A stretch of DNA of 58,059 bases from Planctomycetota bacterium (GCA_018242645.1 JAFEBN010000224.1:1-58059); one strand, 5' to 3'. Shown: positions 1 through 12,054, counted from the first letter of the stretch. Translations and numbers: made by a program. The notes: generated by a model from the sequence alone, not told the origin.

Positions 1-1332
1 GTGACTTGTCCCGAGTGTGGTGGAGGACTGAAGCGGGCGAAGGCGGTGCGGATAGGCGAGCGGAGGCGGATGCCCGTTGTGGCAACGAGCGGGATCGTTC
101 TTTCGGCGACGGCGGTTGTTCCGGTTGTCGCTTTGTTGCTCGGGGCATTACAGGGCAAGACCGTATTGGCGCATCTGCCAACGGGCGTTCTTTGCCGCAT
201 GGCGAGCGGCGATAGCGCAGCCATCGCGGAGGAGCTCGAAGCAAGGATTACCTCCAAGGGCATCGGCACGAAGCAAGCGGAACCCGTTGTGGAGCGAATC
301 CTGGAGTTGCAGGCGGATTGGGAGCGACCCTGGAGCGAGGCGTGGGGAAGCACGTTCGATGCGGCGATCGCTGCCGGGTTTGTGAGTCCGAGCCAGGGCA
401 TTCGCTGGAAAGAAAACGCAGTGACCTTCCGAGCCAAGGCGCGTTCCGAGATGAATCCCGGGGATCCACTTGTGCTGCGCATCCAGAGAATGGGAGTACG
501 GCTGGGGGCGGCGAGCGTGGCGGAGCACAACGTCGGTGTCGAGTCGATCCAAATTGACGGTCGTGATGTGACCGGACAGGTGAAAGCCGGGTCAAAGTCT
601 CGACACAATGCGCACTTCTACACGGCGGCTAGAAGGGGTGACGCCCGCATTTCACGTGATCTTGCGGTCGGTATCCCAGAGCTGCCCGCCGGGAAACATC
701 CGTTCCGTGTTGTACTCGCCGTGCAACCGGCAGGAAGCTCCAATCCGCTGCCGGGCGCGAAGAGCCGGCGGTTTTCCCTGATCGGCGAATTGATCGTGCG
801 GGGGCCGGACCAACCGACCATCCGGACGTCCGTGGTCGATGCGGCGGCACGAGCGGGGGTGCGTAGTTACCTGAAGTTGTCCGAGGTGTGTTTCAGCTTG
901 TCGGGTTGGTCGACGGATTCAGCCGGCAACATTACGCCGAACAGTTGGAGAATGACCCACGAGTTCCCGTGGGACCAGCAGCCAACGGTGCCACTTGCCA
1001 TGCGCGTGTTGTTGACTGATGCGAAAGGCAATGAGTGGTCCGCTGGAACGATCACGACCAACTCGTTTGAAGAAGACGGCTCCGGCATCGTCGGCACGCA
1101 GATCATTTTGGATCTCTCGATTTCTGCCAACCTGGAACTCGAAGGGCCTGTGTCGATCATCTTCCGGCCGGACATCCGGTTGGCCAAAGAGTCTTTCGGC
1201 CTGCAGGAGTACTTTGCGGAGGAAGTGCGTTTCGACGCGCTCCCGCTGTGGTGGTCGAGTGAATTCAATTGCAAGCCCCGCTTCGAGCGTGCCGATGAGG
1301 CCATTCTCGCCAAGCAAAAAGCAAAGCGGTAA
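1..1332 (+). CDS. Membrane-anchored protein of unknown function, probably 5'-truncated by the window edge
   Basis: The frame is open from the first base, where a GTG happens to sit, so the true start may lie upstream. Residues 3-7 read CPECG, which looks like the second half of a zinc ribbon whose first Cys pair would precede the window; this supports truncation. A hydrophobic stretch at about residues 26-50 is a probable transmembrane helix, followed by roughly 390 residues that would be extracytoplasmic. I recognise no enzyme family in that part. It ends 9 bases from the stop of the convergent uvrA with no terminator visible between them. The membrane-anchor plus zinc-ribbon layout is inferred from this fragment only. 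Confidence 0.7.
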   Translation: MTCPECGGGLKRAKAVRIGERRRMPVVATSGIVLSATAVVPVVALLLGALQGKTVLAHLPTGVLCRMASGDSAAIAEELEARITSKGIGTKQAEPVVERILELQADWERPWSEAWGSTFDAAIAAGFVSPSQGIRWKENAVTFRAKARSEMNPGDPLVLRIQRMGVRLGAASVAEHNVGVESIQIDGRDVTGQVKAGSKSRHNAHFYTAARRGDARISRDLAVGIPELPAGKHPFRVVLAVQPAGSSNPLPGAKSRRFSLIGELIVRGPDQPTIRTSVVDAAARAGVRSYLKLSEVCFSLSGWSTDSAGNITPNSWRMTHEFPWDQQPTVPLAMRVLLTDAKGNEWSAGTITTNSFEEDGSGIVGTQIILDLSISANLELEGPVSIIFRPDIRLAKESFGLQEYFAEEVRFDALPLWWSSEFNCKPRFERADEAILAKQKAKR

Positions 1333-1341
1333 GACGGCGAC

Positions 1342-4300
1342 TTACTTCAGCAGCGGACGCAGGTACTGGCCCGTGTAGCTCTTTTCTACGGCCGCCACCT
1401 GCTCCGGCGTCCCTTGGGCCACGATGGTGCCGCCCTTGGCGCCGCCTTCGGGGCCAAGATCGACGATCCAATCGGCGCACTTGATGACGTCGAGGTTGTG
1501 CTCGATCACGATGAGGGTGTGTCCGGCCGCGGCGAGCCGGTCGAAGACGTGAACCAGCTTGCGGATGTCCTCGAAGTGGAGACCCGTGGTGGGTTCATCG
1601 AGCACGTAGAGCGTCTTGCCGTACGGATTCGCGGCACGCGCCCGCATCGCTTCGAATCGGTCCGCCCACTTTGACTTCTTGTCCGCCTTGCCCTTCTTGG
1701 CCTTGGCGAACTCATCGAGGGCATCGCCGTCGCTTTCGTCTTCCACTTCGGGTTGTGCGTCGGGGCTTCCGGCCGCGATGATCTCGGCCTGTTCCAGTGC
1801 GCCGAAGGTCTTTCCGAGTTCGGTCGCGAGCTTGATGCGCTGGGCTTCGCCGCCGGAGAGCTGTGTGCTCGGCTGCCCGAGCGTGATGTAGTCCAGGCCG
1901 ACATCGTGCAGGCACTTGAGGAAGCGGAGGATCTTCGGGTGATTCTCGAAGAACGAGAGCGACTGCTCGATGGTCATGTCGAGCACGTCGGCGATGGATT
2001 TGCCGCGGTAGAGGATCTCGAGCGTTTCGCGGTTGTAGCGTTTGCCGCGGCAGACTTCGCATTCCACGAACACGTCGGGGAGGAAGTGCATCTCGATTTT
2101 CTTGAGGCCCTGGCCTTCGCAAGCTTCGCACCGGCCGCCGCCGTTTTCGCCCCGCACGTTGAAGCTGAAGCGTCCGGGCTTGTACCCGCGGATTTTGGCT
2201 TCCTTGGTGGCGACGAACACCTTGCGGATGTCGTCGAAGATGCCGACGTAGGTCGCGGGGTTGGAGCGGGGTGTGCGGCCGATGGGTGACTGGTCGACTT
2301 CGATGACCCGGTCGAGCGTCTTGGGCCACTTGAATGAGGCGTGGGCGCCGGGTTTGTCGCGCCGGCCGAGCAACTGGTTGTTGGCCGAGACGAGGAGGAT
2401 GTCATTGACCAGTGTTGATTTGCCCGAGCCGCTCACGCCGGTCACACAGACAAAGCCGCCGGTCGGGAAGGCGACATCGATTTTTTTCAGGTTGTTGTGC
2501 GTGGCACCCTTGATGCTGATGGCGTTCTTCGTGTCCAGCTTGCGGCGCGACGCGGGCACCGGGATGTGCTTGCGGCCGGAGAGATAATCGCCGGTGAGCG
2601 ACTGGGGGCTGGCGCAGATTTCCTGCACAGTTCCCTGCGCCACGATGCGACCACCGTGCACACCGGGGCCGGGGCCGACATCGAGCACGTGATCCGCGGC
2701 CCGGATCATGTCCTCGTCGTGTTCGACGACGAGCACGGTGTTGCCGATATCGGCGAGGTGGCGAAGCGTCCTGATCAGCCGGTCGTTGTCCCGCTGGTGC
2801 AGGCCGATGGTGGGTTCATCGAGCACGTAGCACGCGCCCACGAGCCCGCTGCCCACCTGCGTCGCCAGGCGGATGCGTTGCGCTTCGCCGCCGGAGAGCG
2901 TGGCGGTTTTCCGGTCGAGCGACAGATACTCGAGCCCGACGCCGGTGAGAAAGCGAAGCCGGTTGTTGATTTCCTTGAGAATCGGCTCTGCGATGACCTG
3001 CTGCTCGCGGGTGAGCTGCAGGTTTTCCACGTACGCGATCGCGTCCACGATGTTGAGCCGCGAAAACTCGGCGATGTTGAGCATTGTTCCGTCCTGCCGC
3101 GGGCGGCCGATGACGGTCTCCGAGAAGGCCTTGGCGGTGTCGGCCTTGTGCGTGCTGGTGAGCAGCACGTGCAGCGCTTCGAGGCGCAGTCGATCGCCCC
3201 TGCATTCCGGGCAGGGGGAGTTGGACATGAACTGCCCGAGCCATTCCTTGACGGTCGGGTTGTCTGTCTTTCCCCACCACTCGGTCAGTTCGGGGATCAC
3301 GCCTTGCCACTCCTGGCGTGACTTGATCTTGAGTTTGGAGACCTTGCCCGAGGCCGGATCACCCATGTACCCGTACAGCAGCAGCTGACGTTGGTCTTTC
3401 GAGAACGTCGCGACGGGCGCGTTGTAGTCGATGCCGAGTGCTTTGCAGAAGCGCTTGAGCCCGCGCTGGAACCACGCGCGCACGGCCATGTTCTTGGCGT
3501 ACGCCTCGATGGCGCCCTCGGCGAGCGATTTCGCCTCGTTGGGCATGACCAGCGCCTCGTCGAGTTCGAGCAGCGTTCCCAGGCCCGAGCACGATTTGCA
3601 GGCGCCCTGGGGCGAGTTGAACGAGAACAGACGGGGCTCGAGTTCCTCGAGCGCCACTTCGGGGTGGTCGGGATCGGAGAAACGGGTCGAATACGTCGTG
3701 TCTTTCCAGCTCCCCGCGGCGTCTTCGAACGAGACCACGGCGGTGCCCTGGGCCACACGCAGCGCGGCTTCGACCGACTCGGCGACCCGTTGGCGTGCGT
3801 CGGGGCCGAAGGCGATGCGGTCGATCACCGCGTCGATATCGTGTTTCTCGAATCGGCCGAGTTTCAGCGGATTCTCACCCGGGTCCTTCAGCACGTCGCG
3901 CAGTTCGAGCAGTTTGCCGTTCACCCGAGCCCGCGCCCAACCCTGCTTCATCAGGTCCTCAAGCACGTCGCGGTGGAAGCCTTTCTTGCCGCGGACGACG
4001 GGGGCGAGGATCATGAAACGGGCGGCTTTGTCCTTGCCCGAGAGTTCCGCGGCACGCGCGGTGATGGCATCCACGATCTGCGTGCTGCCCATGGCGCTGA
4101 TCACGCGTCCCGAGCGTTCGAGCACCTGGCCGTCCTTCTTGGTCCGGGTGGGGGCCCAGGAGTGGGGTGTGCCGCAGCGGGCAAAGAGCAGGCGCAGGTA
4201 GTCGTAGATTTCGGTCGTCGTGGCGACGGTGGAGCGTGGATTGCTGCTGGCGCTCCGCTGCTCGATGGCGATCGTGGGGGGAACGCCCTCGACCTCGTCG

Positions 4301-4608
4301 ACATCCGGCTTCTTCAACTGCTCGAGGAACTGACGGGCGTACGCGGAGAGCGACTCCATGTACTTGCGTTGACCTTCCGCGAAAATCGTGTCGAACGCGA
4401 GGCTGCTCTTGCCCGAGCCGGACAGGCCGGTGATGACCACCAGTTCGTCGCGGGGGATCACCACATCGATGTTCTTCAGGTTGTGCTCGCGCGCACCGCG
4501 CACGTGGATCACGCGGCTGTCGAGCACGGAACGCTTCTTCGACTCGGTCTTCAACTCGACCACCGAGGGAGCCTTGGCCGCGGATGTGGCTTGGGTCTGA
4601 GCGGGCAC
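1342..4608 (-). CDS. uvrA: Excinuclease ABC subunit A
   Basis: UvrA is the damage-sensing ATPase of nucleotide excision repair; it acts as a dimer and loads UvrB on DNA. Two ABC modules are visible: Walker A GLSGSGKS near residue 65 and GVSGSGKS near 720, signatures LSGGEAQR near 567 and 916, and Walker B with LDEPTTGLH near the end. The second zinc module (CEAC...CEVC, about 822-854) is intact. In the first, only CKSC (about 335) remains; the expected upstream CPxC is replaced by DPDH. About 60 charged residues (roughly 934-996) separate the second signature from its Walker B. At 1088 residues it is longer than the usual ~940. I chose GTG 4608 because GAGGAG at 4618-4623 lies 9 bases upstream; an in-frame GTG at 4629 is the alternative. 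Confidence 0.97.
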   Translation of the reverse strand: MPAQTQATSAAKAPSVVELKTESKKRSVLDSRVIHVRGAREHNLKNIDVVIPRDELVVITGLSGSGKSSLAFDTIFAEGQRKYMESLSAYARQFLEQLKKPDVDEVEGVPPTIAIEQRSASSNPRSTVATTTEIYDYLRLLFARCGTPHSWAPTRTKKDGQVLERSGRVISAMGSTQIVDAITARAAELSGKDKAARFMILAPVVRGKKGFHRDVLEDLMKQGWARARVNGKLLELRDVLKDPGENPLKLGRFEKHDIDAVIDRIAFGPDARQRVAESVEAALRVAQGTAVVSFEDAAGSWKDTTYSTRFSDPDHPEVALEELEPRLFSFNSPQGACKSCSGLGTLLELDEALVMPNEAKSLAEGAIEAYAKNMAVRAWFQRGLKRFCKALGIDYNAPVATFSKDQRQLLLYGYMGDPASGKVSKLKIKSRQEWQGVIPELTEWWGKTDNPTVKEWLGQFMSNSPCPECRGDRLRLEALHVLLTSTHKADTAKAFSETVIGRPRQDGTMLNIAEFSRLNIVDAIAYVENLQLTREQQVIAEPILKEINNRLRFLTGVGLEYLSLDRKTATLSGGEAQRIRLATQVGSGLVGACYVLDEPTIGLHQRDNDRLIRTLRHLADIGNTVLVVEHDEDMIRAADHVLDVGPGPGVHGGRIVAQGTVQEICASPQSLTGDYLSGRKHIPVPASRRKLDTKNAISIKGATHNNLKKIDVAFPTGGFVCVTGVSGSGKSTLVNDILLVSANNQLLGRRDKPGAHASFKWPKTLDRVIEVDQSPIGRTPRSNPATYVGIFDDIRKVFVATKEAKIRGYKPGRFSFNVRGENGGGRCEACEGQGLKKIEMHFLPDVFVECEVCRGKRYNRETLEILYRGKSIADVLDMTIEQSLSFFENHPKILRFLKCLHDVGLDYITLGQPSTQLSGGEAQRIKLATELGKTFGALEQAEIIAAGSPDAQPEVEDESDGDALDEFAKAKKGKADKKSKWADRFEAMRARAANPYGKTLYVLDEPTTGLHFEDIRKLVHVFDRLAAAGHTLIVIEHNLDVIKCADWIVDLGPEGGAKGGTIVAQGTPEQVAAVEKSYTGQYLRPLLK

Positions 4609-4637
4609 TTTCTTTCTCTCCTCACGCACGGGAAAAG

Positions 4638-4645
4638 ACTGTAGC
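4638..4645 (-). promoter_or_regulatory. Putative -10 element of uvrA (GCTACAGT)
   Basis: On the minus strand GCTACAGT ends 29 bases before the preferred uvrA start, leaving a short leader that includes the GAGGAG ribosome binding site. I see no convincing -35. The same octamer precedes the gene at 12399, and close relatives precede several other genes here. Confidence 0.45.
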
Positions 4646-4702
4646 GGACCTCGTTCGGTCTTCGTTCACCAGTGAGGATGGATTCGGCACAGAAAGACGG
4701 AT

Positions 4703-4936
4703 TCAGGGCTTTTGCTCACCCGCCGGCACCGCTCGATTGCCCGGGGAGGAAGCCGGAAGAGAGGAACCCTCGAGGCTTTGTGCTTCCGCGGCGGCCCGTT
4801 GTGCCGCCCGCTTTTCCGCCTCGACTTTGCCTCGCTCGCGGAACATCCCCAGGATCAGAAATCCGAGCGCCACGCCCAGCAGATAAATGCCCAGGCGGCG
4901 CAGGAAACCGGCCCGCTCGTTGGGGGCTTTGGTCAT
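4703..4936 (-). CDS. Small single-pass membrane protein between uvrB and uvrA
   Basis: The predicted product is 77 residues: a short basic N-terminus (residues 1-13), one strongly hydrophobic helix at about 14-32, then a charged Glu/Arg/Ala-rich helix (33-52) and a Pro/Ser-rich tail. It is co-directional with uvrB upstream and uvrA downstream, with 69 bases to the uvrB stop. The ATG at 4936 is preferred over an upstream TTG at 4972, although neither has a clear ribosome binding site. I recognise no family. The clean membrane helix in the right orientation and position argues for a real gene; small size is the main doubt. Confidence 0.55.
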   Translation of the reverse strand: MTKAPNERAGFLRRLGIYLLGVALGFLILGMFRERGKVEAEKRAAQRAAAEAQSLEGSSLPASSPGNRAVPAGEQKP

Positions 4937-5005
4937 CGGTCGGGGCTTGGAGTCGTCCGCAGGCACGTACAACGGTACGGGCGCGGGCGTCGCCGGCCAA
5001 GCGGC

Positions 5006-7225
<2,220 letters not shown>

Positions 7226-7374
7226 GGCGGCAGCGTATTCCCGGGTCGGTGTCGCCGGCGCAAGGACCGAAAACCACCTGCCACGATCGTTAGGATCCGG
7301 GCATAAGTACCGGCGGCACCAGCGGAAGCGCTTTGGGAGACCTGCCGCGCCGTGAATTGGCCGATCCCTGCCGC

Positions 7375-7977
7375 ATGCGCTGGTTCAAAGACAAAGTCCG
7401 CGGACAGAAGCCGTCCAAGCCCGCTGCCGAGCGCCCAAAGGTGTCCCGCTCGGGCAAGCGATTCGACACCCGCCTGACCGACTCGGTGCTGGGCAGCGTG
7501 GTGGACCTGTCGACCGATGGCGCCCGCATCGTCACGCGCACCGAACCCACCGTGCGCGCCGGTCATGTGTTCGAGATCGCGGTCGCCTGCGACGATCTGC
7601 GCGTGTTCGTCCTGAGCCGCGTCGCATGGACCCGCAAGGTTGATAAGGACCTCTGGAACATCGGCCTGCACTTTTTCGACGCGGATGCCCGGACGCGATC
7701 GGATCTTGAGAAACTGCTCGACCGCTGCGCCTGCGGGCGTGAACTGCTGCCCACCAGCGTCGAGGTCGAAGACCTGTACGCCGTGCTCGGCATCTCGCGC
7801 GAAGCGACGATGGACGACATCCGAACCGCGTTCCGCCGCCTGGCCCGGCAATACCACCCGGATCACGCGCCCGATGAGGAATCCTCACGCCACTTTGCGC
7901 GCATCAGCAAGAGCTACATGGTGCTCCGCGACGAAAGCCTCCGCCGCCGTTACGACCAGCTTCTGAAAGTCGCCTGA
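7375..7977 (+). CDS. PilZ domain fused to a DnaJ J-domain
   Basis: The 200-residue product joins two recognisable modules. Residues about 25-115 form a PilZ domain with both c-di-GMP-binding motifs: RxxxR at 29-33 and DLSTDG (DxSxxG) at 44-49. Residues about 132-198 form a J-domain with the essential HPD at 161-163 and the usual closing helix (RRRYDQLL). A short Cys-containing linker (CAC, about 118-120) joins them. PilZ domains sense c-di-GMP and J-domains stimulate DnaK/Hsp70 ATPase, so the inferred role is c-di-GMP-controlled recruitment of DnaK. ATG 7375 is preferred; a TTG at 7333 would add 14 residues. It ends 4 bases from the stop of the convergent ABC permease. Confidence 0.85.
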   Translation: MRWFKDKVRGQKPSKPAAERPKVSRSGKRFDTRLTDSVLGSVVDLSTDGARIVTRTEPTVRAGHVFEIAVACDDLRVFVLSRVAWTRKVDKDLWNIGLHFFDADARTRSDLEKLLDRCACGRELLPTSVEVEDLYAVLGISREATMDDIRTAFRRLARQYHPDHAPDEESSRHFARISKSYMVLRDESLRRRYDQLLKVA

Positions 7978-7981
7978 AACT

Positions 7982-10774
7982 TCATCCCTTCATCGCCGCG
8001 AGCAATTCGCGGGGCTGCTTGCGCGAGAGCGCGAAGACCGACGGAGCCGCGGCGGCCAGCGTCAGCACAATCAGGATGGCGCATCCAACCGCGATCGCTC
8101 GGGCCTCGGGACGGAGCAGCAACTCCACGCCCATGATCACGGCGTTGAGCCGCACGCCCCCGTACGAACCCTGGATACCCATCGCCACGCCCACCAGGCA
8201 CGCGGCGAGCGCGACCACGATCGCCTCGGCCAGCACGAGCCGGCAGACCATGCCGGCCGATGCGCCCACCGCCCGCAGCACGCCGAATTCGAAGCGGCGG
8301 CTTTCGATCGCCGCCACAATGAGATTCGCGACGCCCAAGGAAGCGACAACCATCGACATCACCGCGATCGCGGACACGATGTACAAGCTCCGTCCGATCG
8401 CGCCCTCGATGAGACGTTTGAACATCCGGCCGGTGCCCACATCGAGCACGCCGCTGTCGTAAAGGTCCTTGCGGACGCTCGCCACGACAACTTCGTCGTT
8501 GGCGTCCTTGGCGAGGCCGAGGGAGATGATCTGCGTTGGCGGGTCGTTCCCGCCGAGCAGCTTGTCGCGCAGGTCCCGGCGCGAGCCAAAGACGGCGCTC
8601 ACGGCCTGGTCCACGTACATGTCGCCCAGATCGAAGAAATTGCTGACGATGTCGAGCCCGGGGCTGGTGACCACGCCGACGATCTCGAACTCCGCGGTGC
8701 GGTTCTGATAGCTCACCCGGACTTTTTTCCCGACCCCCAGGCCCTTGGACGTGAGGAATTCCCGCGCGACGATGACGGCACCGCCCTCATTCAGTCGGCG
8801 CGTCGCGGTCGCGGCGTCGCCCTGCACCCACGTCACATTCATCAGCTTGAAGAACGAGTCGGCGTCGAAACCGATGAATGCCGTCTTGAGCTGCTGGAGA
8901 GCGCCGACGCCCAGCCCCGACGCGCCCTCGCCGGAGATGCTCACGCGCACGAGCGAGAGCGGGCTGGCGCCCGTGATGCCCGGCATGGAGCGGAGCTTGT
9001 CAACACTCGCATCGGTCAGGGCAAGCCCGGTGACGAACGCATCCGGAAACTGGATGCGGCCCAGCCAGTCGCGGGCGAACGCGTTTCCCTGCGTCCACAG
9101 CGCCACCATCATCGCCAACCCGGACATGAGAGCGCCGGCGGTCAGACCGTGTCGATACGGTGTGCGCCGGATGCTGCGCTCGAGCAACGTTCGGGGCACG
9201 CCCAGGATGCGGGCGATGACGCCGCCCGCGACGAGCATCACGCCGGCGACCGCGGGTACCCCCAGCAGGAAGTAGCCGACGAACATGCACGGGAGGCCGA
9301 CAAGGACGTACAGAAAGAACAGACGATCGGCATCGGTGTTCAGCGTCACCACCAGAAAGTGGATTCCAATGAGCACCGATCCTGCCGCGAGCGTCCAGCC
9401 GATCGAACTTGTCCTGACCGCTTCGGCTCGGGCCGCGAGGGCGCGGAGCGGCTCCATACGTGCCGCGCGCCAGGCGGGAAACGCGGCGCCGAGCAGACCC
9501 GCGAGAACCGAGCCGAGAAGTCCCACGCCGATTCCGAAAACGGGAAACGCCAGTTCGACCTTCAGCTCTTCGCGGAACCACCAGATCACCGCGCTCGCGA
9601 GCCCTACACCGATCGGCACGCCGAGCAGCGAACCGGCGACCCCCAGGAACAACCCGGCGATCACCTGGCTTCCGGCGATCTGGGAGCGCGACGCACCGAT
9701 GCAGCGCAGGATCGCAAGTTCTCGCTGGCGCTCCACCACGCCGGTGGTCATGCCGGTGAGGATGATGAACGCCGCCGAAAGAAACGCCAGGGTCGAAGCG
9801 ATCACGAGCCCGACGTTGTTGGCCTGCAGGTTCTTTTCCAGGTTCGTCGTGATCTTCGCGGTTGCCTGAAGGATGGACTCGGCCGGCAGTTCGGAACTGC
9901 GGGCTGCGACCACCGCCGTCGGATCGTTTCCCGGTTTGAGCGCGAGTTCGATCTCGCTGAAAACGCCTTCTTGTTCCGTCACCTTTGCGAGTGCTTCGGG
10001 CGTCATCCACGCTCGGGGCCGGCCGCCGAGCATGCCGTGCGGCGCGATGCCGACGATCGTGAGCTTTGTGTCGGTCCCCGAGCGAACGAGTTCGATGGTG
10101 TCGCCGAGCTTTACCTGATACCGAGCTGTCAGCTCCGCCGCTTGGGCGCCGTCCGGTGCGATGGTCGGCCCGATATCGGCGTCCGCCTTTCCCTCGGGCA
10201 CCTGCGCCGGCGTGCCAGCGATCAGCGCGGACAGCGTTCCGCTGCGTCGATCCGCGCGGGGTTCGATGCCACGCAAGCGATCCAGCGCGGTGTGATCGAT
10301 GGCGATCTCGCCCGCGGCACGCGGCATGCGGCCCTCGAGCAATTCCACCGGGCGGTATCGCTCATCGAAGCCGGGTCGGAAACTCTCGATGTAGGCGTTC
10401 ACGGCGAACGACCGGACTGTCCGGGGCCAGCTCTTGGCGCCGTCTCTCTCGGTCTCCCGCCAGACGGGACGGACGGCGCGCAACGCCGCCGCGGCACGGA
10501 GTCTACCGCTGACGCTCTGCACCTCGGGCCACCGCTCGATGGATCGGATCAAGCCGCCGTCAAGGCGTTTCGAGCCGCCGGGACTCACGATCTGCAGGTC
10601 CGCCGATCCGACCGCGCCCACCATGCGTGCGCGTACCGATTCCGTGACACTCGCCATCGCCGTCGCAACAGCGCAGACGAGCGCCGCCGAGAGCGCGACG
10701 ACCAGCAGCAGCAAAATGCTGCGGCTACGCCGTTGCGACAGACTGCTGATAGCGAGCCGCCACGGCGCTCTCAT
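7982..10774 (-). CDS. ABC transporter permease, FtsX/MacB-LolE type with two FtsX cores
   Basis: This 930-residue membrane protein has an N-terminal helix (about 15-40), a large periplasmic domain, a three-helix FtsX core around 315-430 ending in the typical EPLRALAAR, further central helices, a second periplasmic domain, and a second FtsX core near the C-terminus. That duplicated layout is typical of permeases that do mechanotransmission or lipoprotein/peptide extrusion rather than transport through a pore. It is translationally coupled to the ATPase gene: ATG 10774 lies 50 bases inside that gene's 3' end. An upstream in-frame start at 10831 is less likely. The substrate cannot be told from sequence. 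Confidence 0.9.
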   Translation of the reverse strand: MRAPWRLAISSLSQRRSRSILLLLVVALSAALVCAVATAMASVTESVRARMVGAVGSADLQIVSPGGSKRLDGGLIRSIERWPEVQSVSGRLRAAAALRAVRPVWRETERDGAKSWPRTVRSFAVNAYIESFRPGFDERYRPVELLEGRMPRAAGEIAIDHTALDRLRGIEPRADRRSGTLSALIAGTPAQVPEGKADADIGPTIAPDGAQAAELTARYQVKLGDTIELVRSGTDTKLTIVGIAPHGMLGGRPRAWMTPEALAKVTEQEGVFSEIELALKPGNDPTAVVAARSSELPAESILQATAKITTNLEKNLQANNVGLVIASTLAFLSAAFIILTGMTTGVVERQRELAILRCIGASRSQIAGSQVIAGLFLGVAGSLLGVPIGVGLASAVIWWFREELKVELAFPVFGIGVGLLGSVLAGLLGAAFPAWRAARMEPLRALAARAEAVRTSSIGWTLAAGSVLIGIHFLVVTLNTDADRLFFLYVLVGLPCMFVGYFLLGVPAVAGVMLVAGGVIARILGVPRTLLERSIRRTPYRHGLTAGALMSGLAMMVALWTQGNAFARDWLGRIQFPDAFVTGLALTDASVDKLRSMPGITGASPLSLVRVSISGEGASGLGVGALQQLKTAFIGFDADSFFKLMNVTWVQGDAATATRRLNEGGAVIVAREFLTSKGLGVGKKVRVSYQNRTAEFEIVGVVTSPGLDIVSNFFDLGDMYVDQAVSAVFGSRRDLRDKLLGGNDPPTQIISLGLAKDANDEVVVASVRKDLYDSGVLDVGTGRMFKRLIEGAIGRSLYIVSAIAVMSMVVASLGVANLIVAAIESRRFEFGVLRAVGASAGMVCRLVLAEAIVVALAACLVGVAMGIQGSYGGVRLNAVIMGVELLLRPEARAIAVGCAILIVLTLAAAAPSVFALSRKQPRELLAAMKG

Positions 10775-11459
10775 CCAACCCCTCCGTTGAAATCCGCGTC
10801 TTGACCCGACCGTCAGCCACGACGAACACATCGCGGCAGTGCGCCGCCGCGGCGGGCTCGTGGGTGACCATCACGATGCTCACGCTGTGCTCTTGTGCAA
10901 TTTCCGACAGCAGCGCCCACAACCCCTGGCTGCTCGCGGAGTCCAGGTTGCCCGTGGGCTCGTCCGCCAGGAGCAGCGACGGGGAAAAGTGCAGGGCCCT
11001 TGCGATCGCGACACGCTGCTGCTCGCCACCCGACAAGGCATCGGGCCGGTGATCAAGCCGGTCACGCAGACCGAGCCGGGCGAGCAGGTCCGCGGCCCGC
11101 TTGCGGGATTCCTCCGCGGACGCCCCGGTCAGGATCGCCGGCAGCTCCGCGTTCTCGAGCGCCGTCATGGTGGGGATGAGGTTGAACTGCTGGAAGACGA
11201 TTCCGATCTTTGTGCGTCGGAAGTCGGTCGCGTCGCGCTCGTTGAACCGATCGATGCGTGTCCCGCCGATCTCGATCTCGCCGGAGTCGGGCTTGTCGAG
11301 CGCCGCCAGCAGGTGGAGAAGCGTCGATTTGCCGCTGCCGGACCTTCCCATGATGGCGTAGAAACCCGGCTCGTCGATGCGCAGATCGATGCCGCGCAGC
11401 GCTTCGACCTGCCGCGCTCCGACCCGGTACGTCTTTCGAACGTCTGTGCAGCGCAGCAT
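10725..11459 (-). CDS. ABC transporter ATP-binding protein, LolD/MacB family
   Basis: This 244-residue ATPase has Walker A GRSGSGKS (38-45), a Q-loop at FQQFN (about 89-93), signature LSGGEQQR (142-149), Walker B LLLADEP (162-168) followed by TGNLDS, and an H-loop THE. The FQQFNL and TGNLDS motifs are characteristic of the LolD/MacB/FtsE group that partners FtsX-type permeases, which matches the overlapping downstream gene. ATG 11459 is preferred over TTG 11468. It starts 46 bases after gcvH ends on the same strand, so it may be cotranscribed with gcvH, although no functional link is evident. Confidence 0.93.
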   Translation of the reverse strand: MLRCTDVRKTYRVGARQVEALRGIDLRIDEPGFYAIMGRSGSGKSTLLHLLAALDKPDSGEIEIGGTRIDRFNERDATDFRRTKIGIVFQQFNLIPTMTALENAELPAILTGASAEESRKRAADLLARLGLRDRLDHRPDALSGGEQQRVAIARALHFSPSLLLADEPTGNLDSASSQGLWALLSEIAQEHSVSIVMVTHEPAAAAHCRDVFVVADGRVKTRISTEGLDESAVAARYQQSVATA

Positions 11460-11505
11460 GCAGGACAACCGCCCGGGTCGAGTGGGTTCTGAGTTGATCG
11501 GGCGA

Positions 11506-11889
11506 TCAGTTCGCAGGGTGCGCCTTGTCGTACGCCGAAGCGTCCACCAGCTTCGACAATCCCGCCCGATCCGTGATCTTCGCCTTGAGCAGCCAACCCT
11601 TGCCGTACGGGTCTTCGTTGATCAGCCCGGGGTTGTCCGTCAGTGCGGCGTTCACTTCCGTGATTTCGCCGCCCACGAAGCAGTAGATGTCGCTGGTCGT
11701 CTTGACGCTCTCGACTTCGCCCACCACGTCGCCGGCCTTGAACTTGGTGCCGACCTTCTTCATCTGCACGTACGTGATGTCGGTGAGCGCATCCACCGCG
11801 AAGCGGCTGATGCCGAGCGTCAGCGTGTCGCCTTCGACTTTGTGCCACTCGTGCGATTCCGAATACGTGCGGTCGGCGGGAGATGCCAT
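11506..11889 (-). CDS. gcvH: Glycine cleavage system H protein
   Basis: GcvH is the lipoyl-carrier protein of glycine cleavage; its swinging lipoyl-lysine shuttles the aminomethyl group between P, T and L proteins. The lipoylation site is visible as VESVKTTSD with Lys63, inside a biotin/lipoyl-type beta-barrel, and the 127-residue length is normal. AGGA about 8 bases before the ATG serves as ribosome binding site. The other gcv genes are not in the window. The lipoyl synthase gene needed to mature this protein lies at 44931. The upstream minus-strand sequence shows no glycine-riboswitch core that I can recognise. Confidence 0.97.
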   Translation of the reverse strand: MASPADRTYSESHEWHKVEGDTLTLGISRFAVDALTDITYVQMKKVGTKFKAGDVVGEVESVKTTSDIYCFVGGEITEVNAALTDNPGLINEDPYGKGWLLKAKITDRAGLSKLVDASAYDKAHPAN

Positions 11890-12022
11890 CGGATGTGTCC
11901 TGTGGGTAAGAAAGAGGTTGCTCGGCGGGCTTACGGACGCTGGGGAAACCGGCTTGGAAACGCCTTCGAAACGGAATCAGGAAGTCTCCGGAGGTCCCAT
12001 AAGGGCGGGTGATGCTCCGGCC

Positions 12023-12054
12023 CCGTGATCGCGATTTGGGTCGGCAAATCACGG
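12023..12054. repeat. Inverted repeat upstream of gcvH
   Basis: Outer arms CCGTGAT and ATCACGG match perfectly, and GATTTG/CAAATC form a competing inner stem that shares three bases with the outer one. It lies about 135 bases before gcvH on the minus strand. It could be an operator or a leader structure; nothing decides between them. Confidence 0.4.

Noticed and set aside
3391-4644. Long open frames antisense to uvrA, and a similar one opposite uvrB (6173-7306)
   Set aside because: They are shadows of conserved genes in GC-rich DNA; products are His/Arg/Val-rich without motifs.
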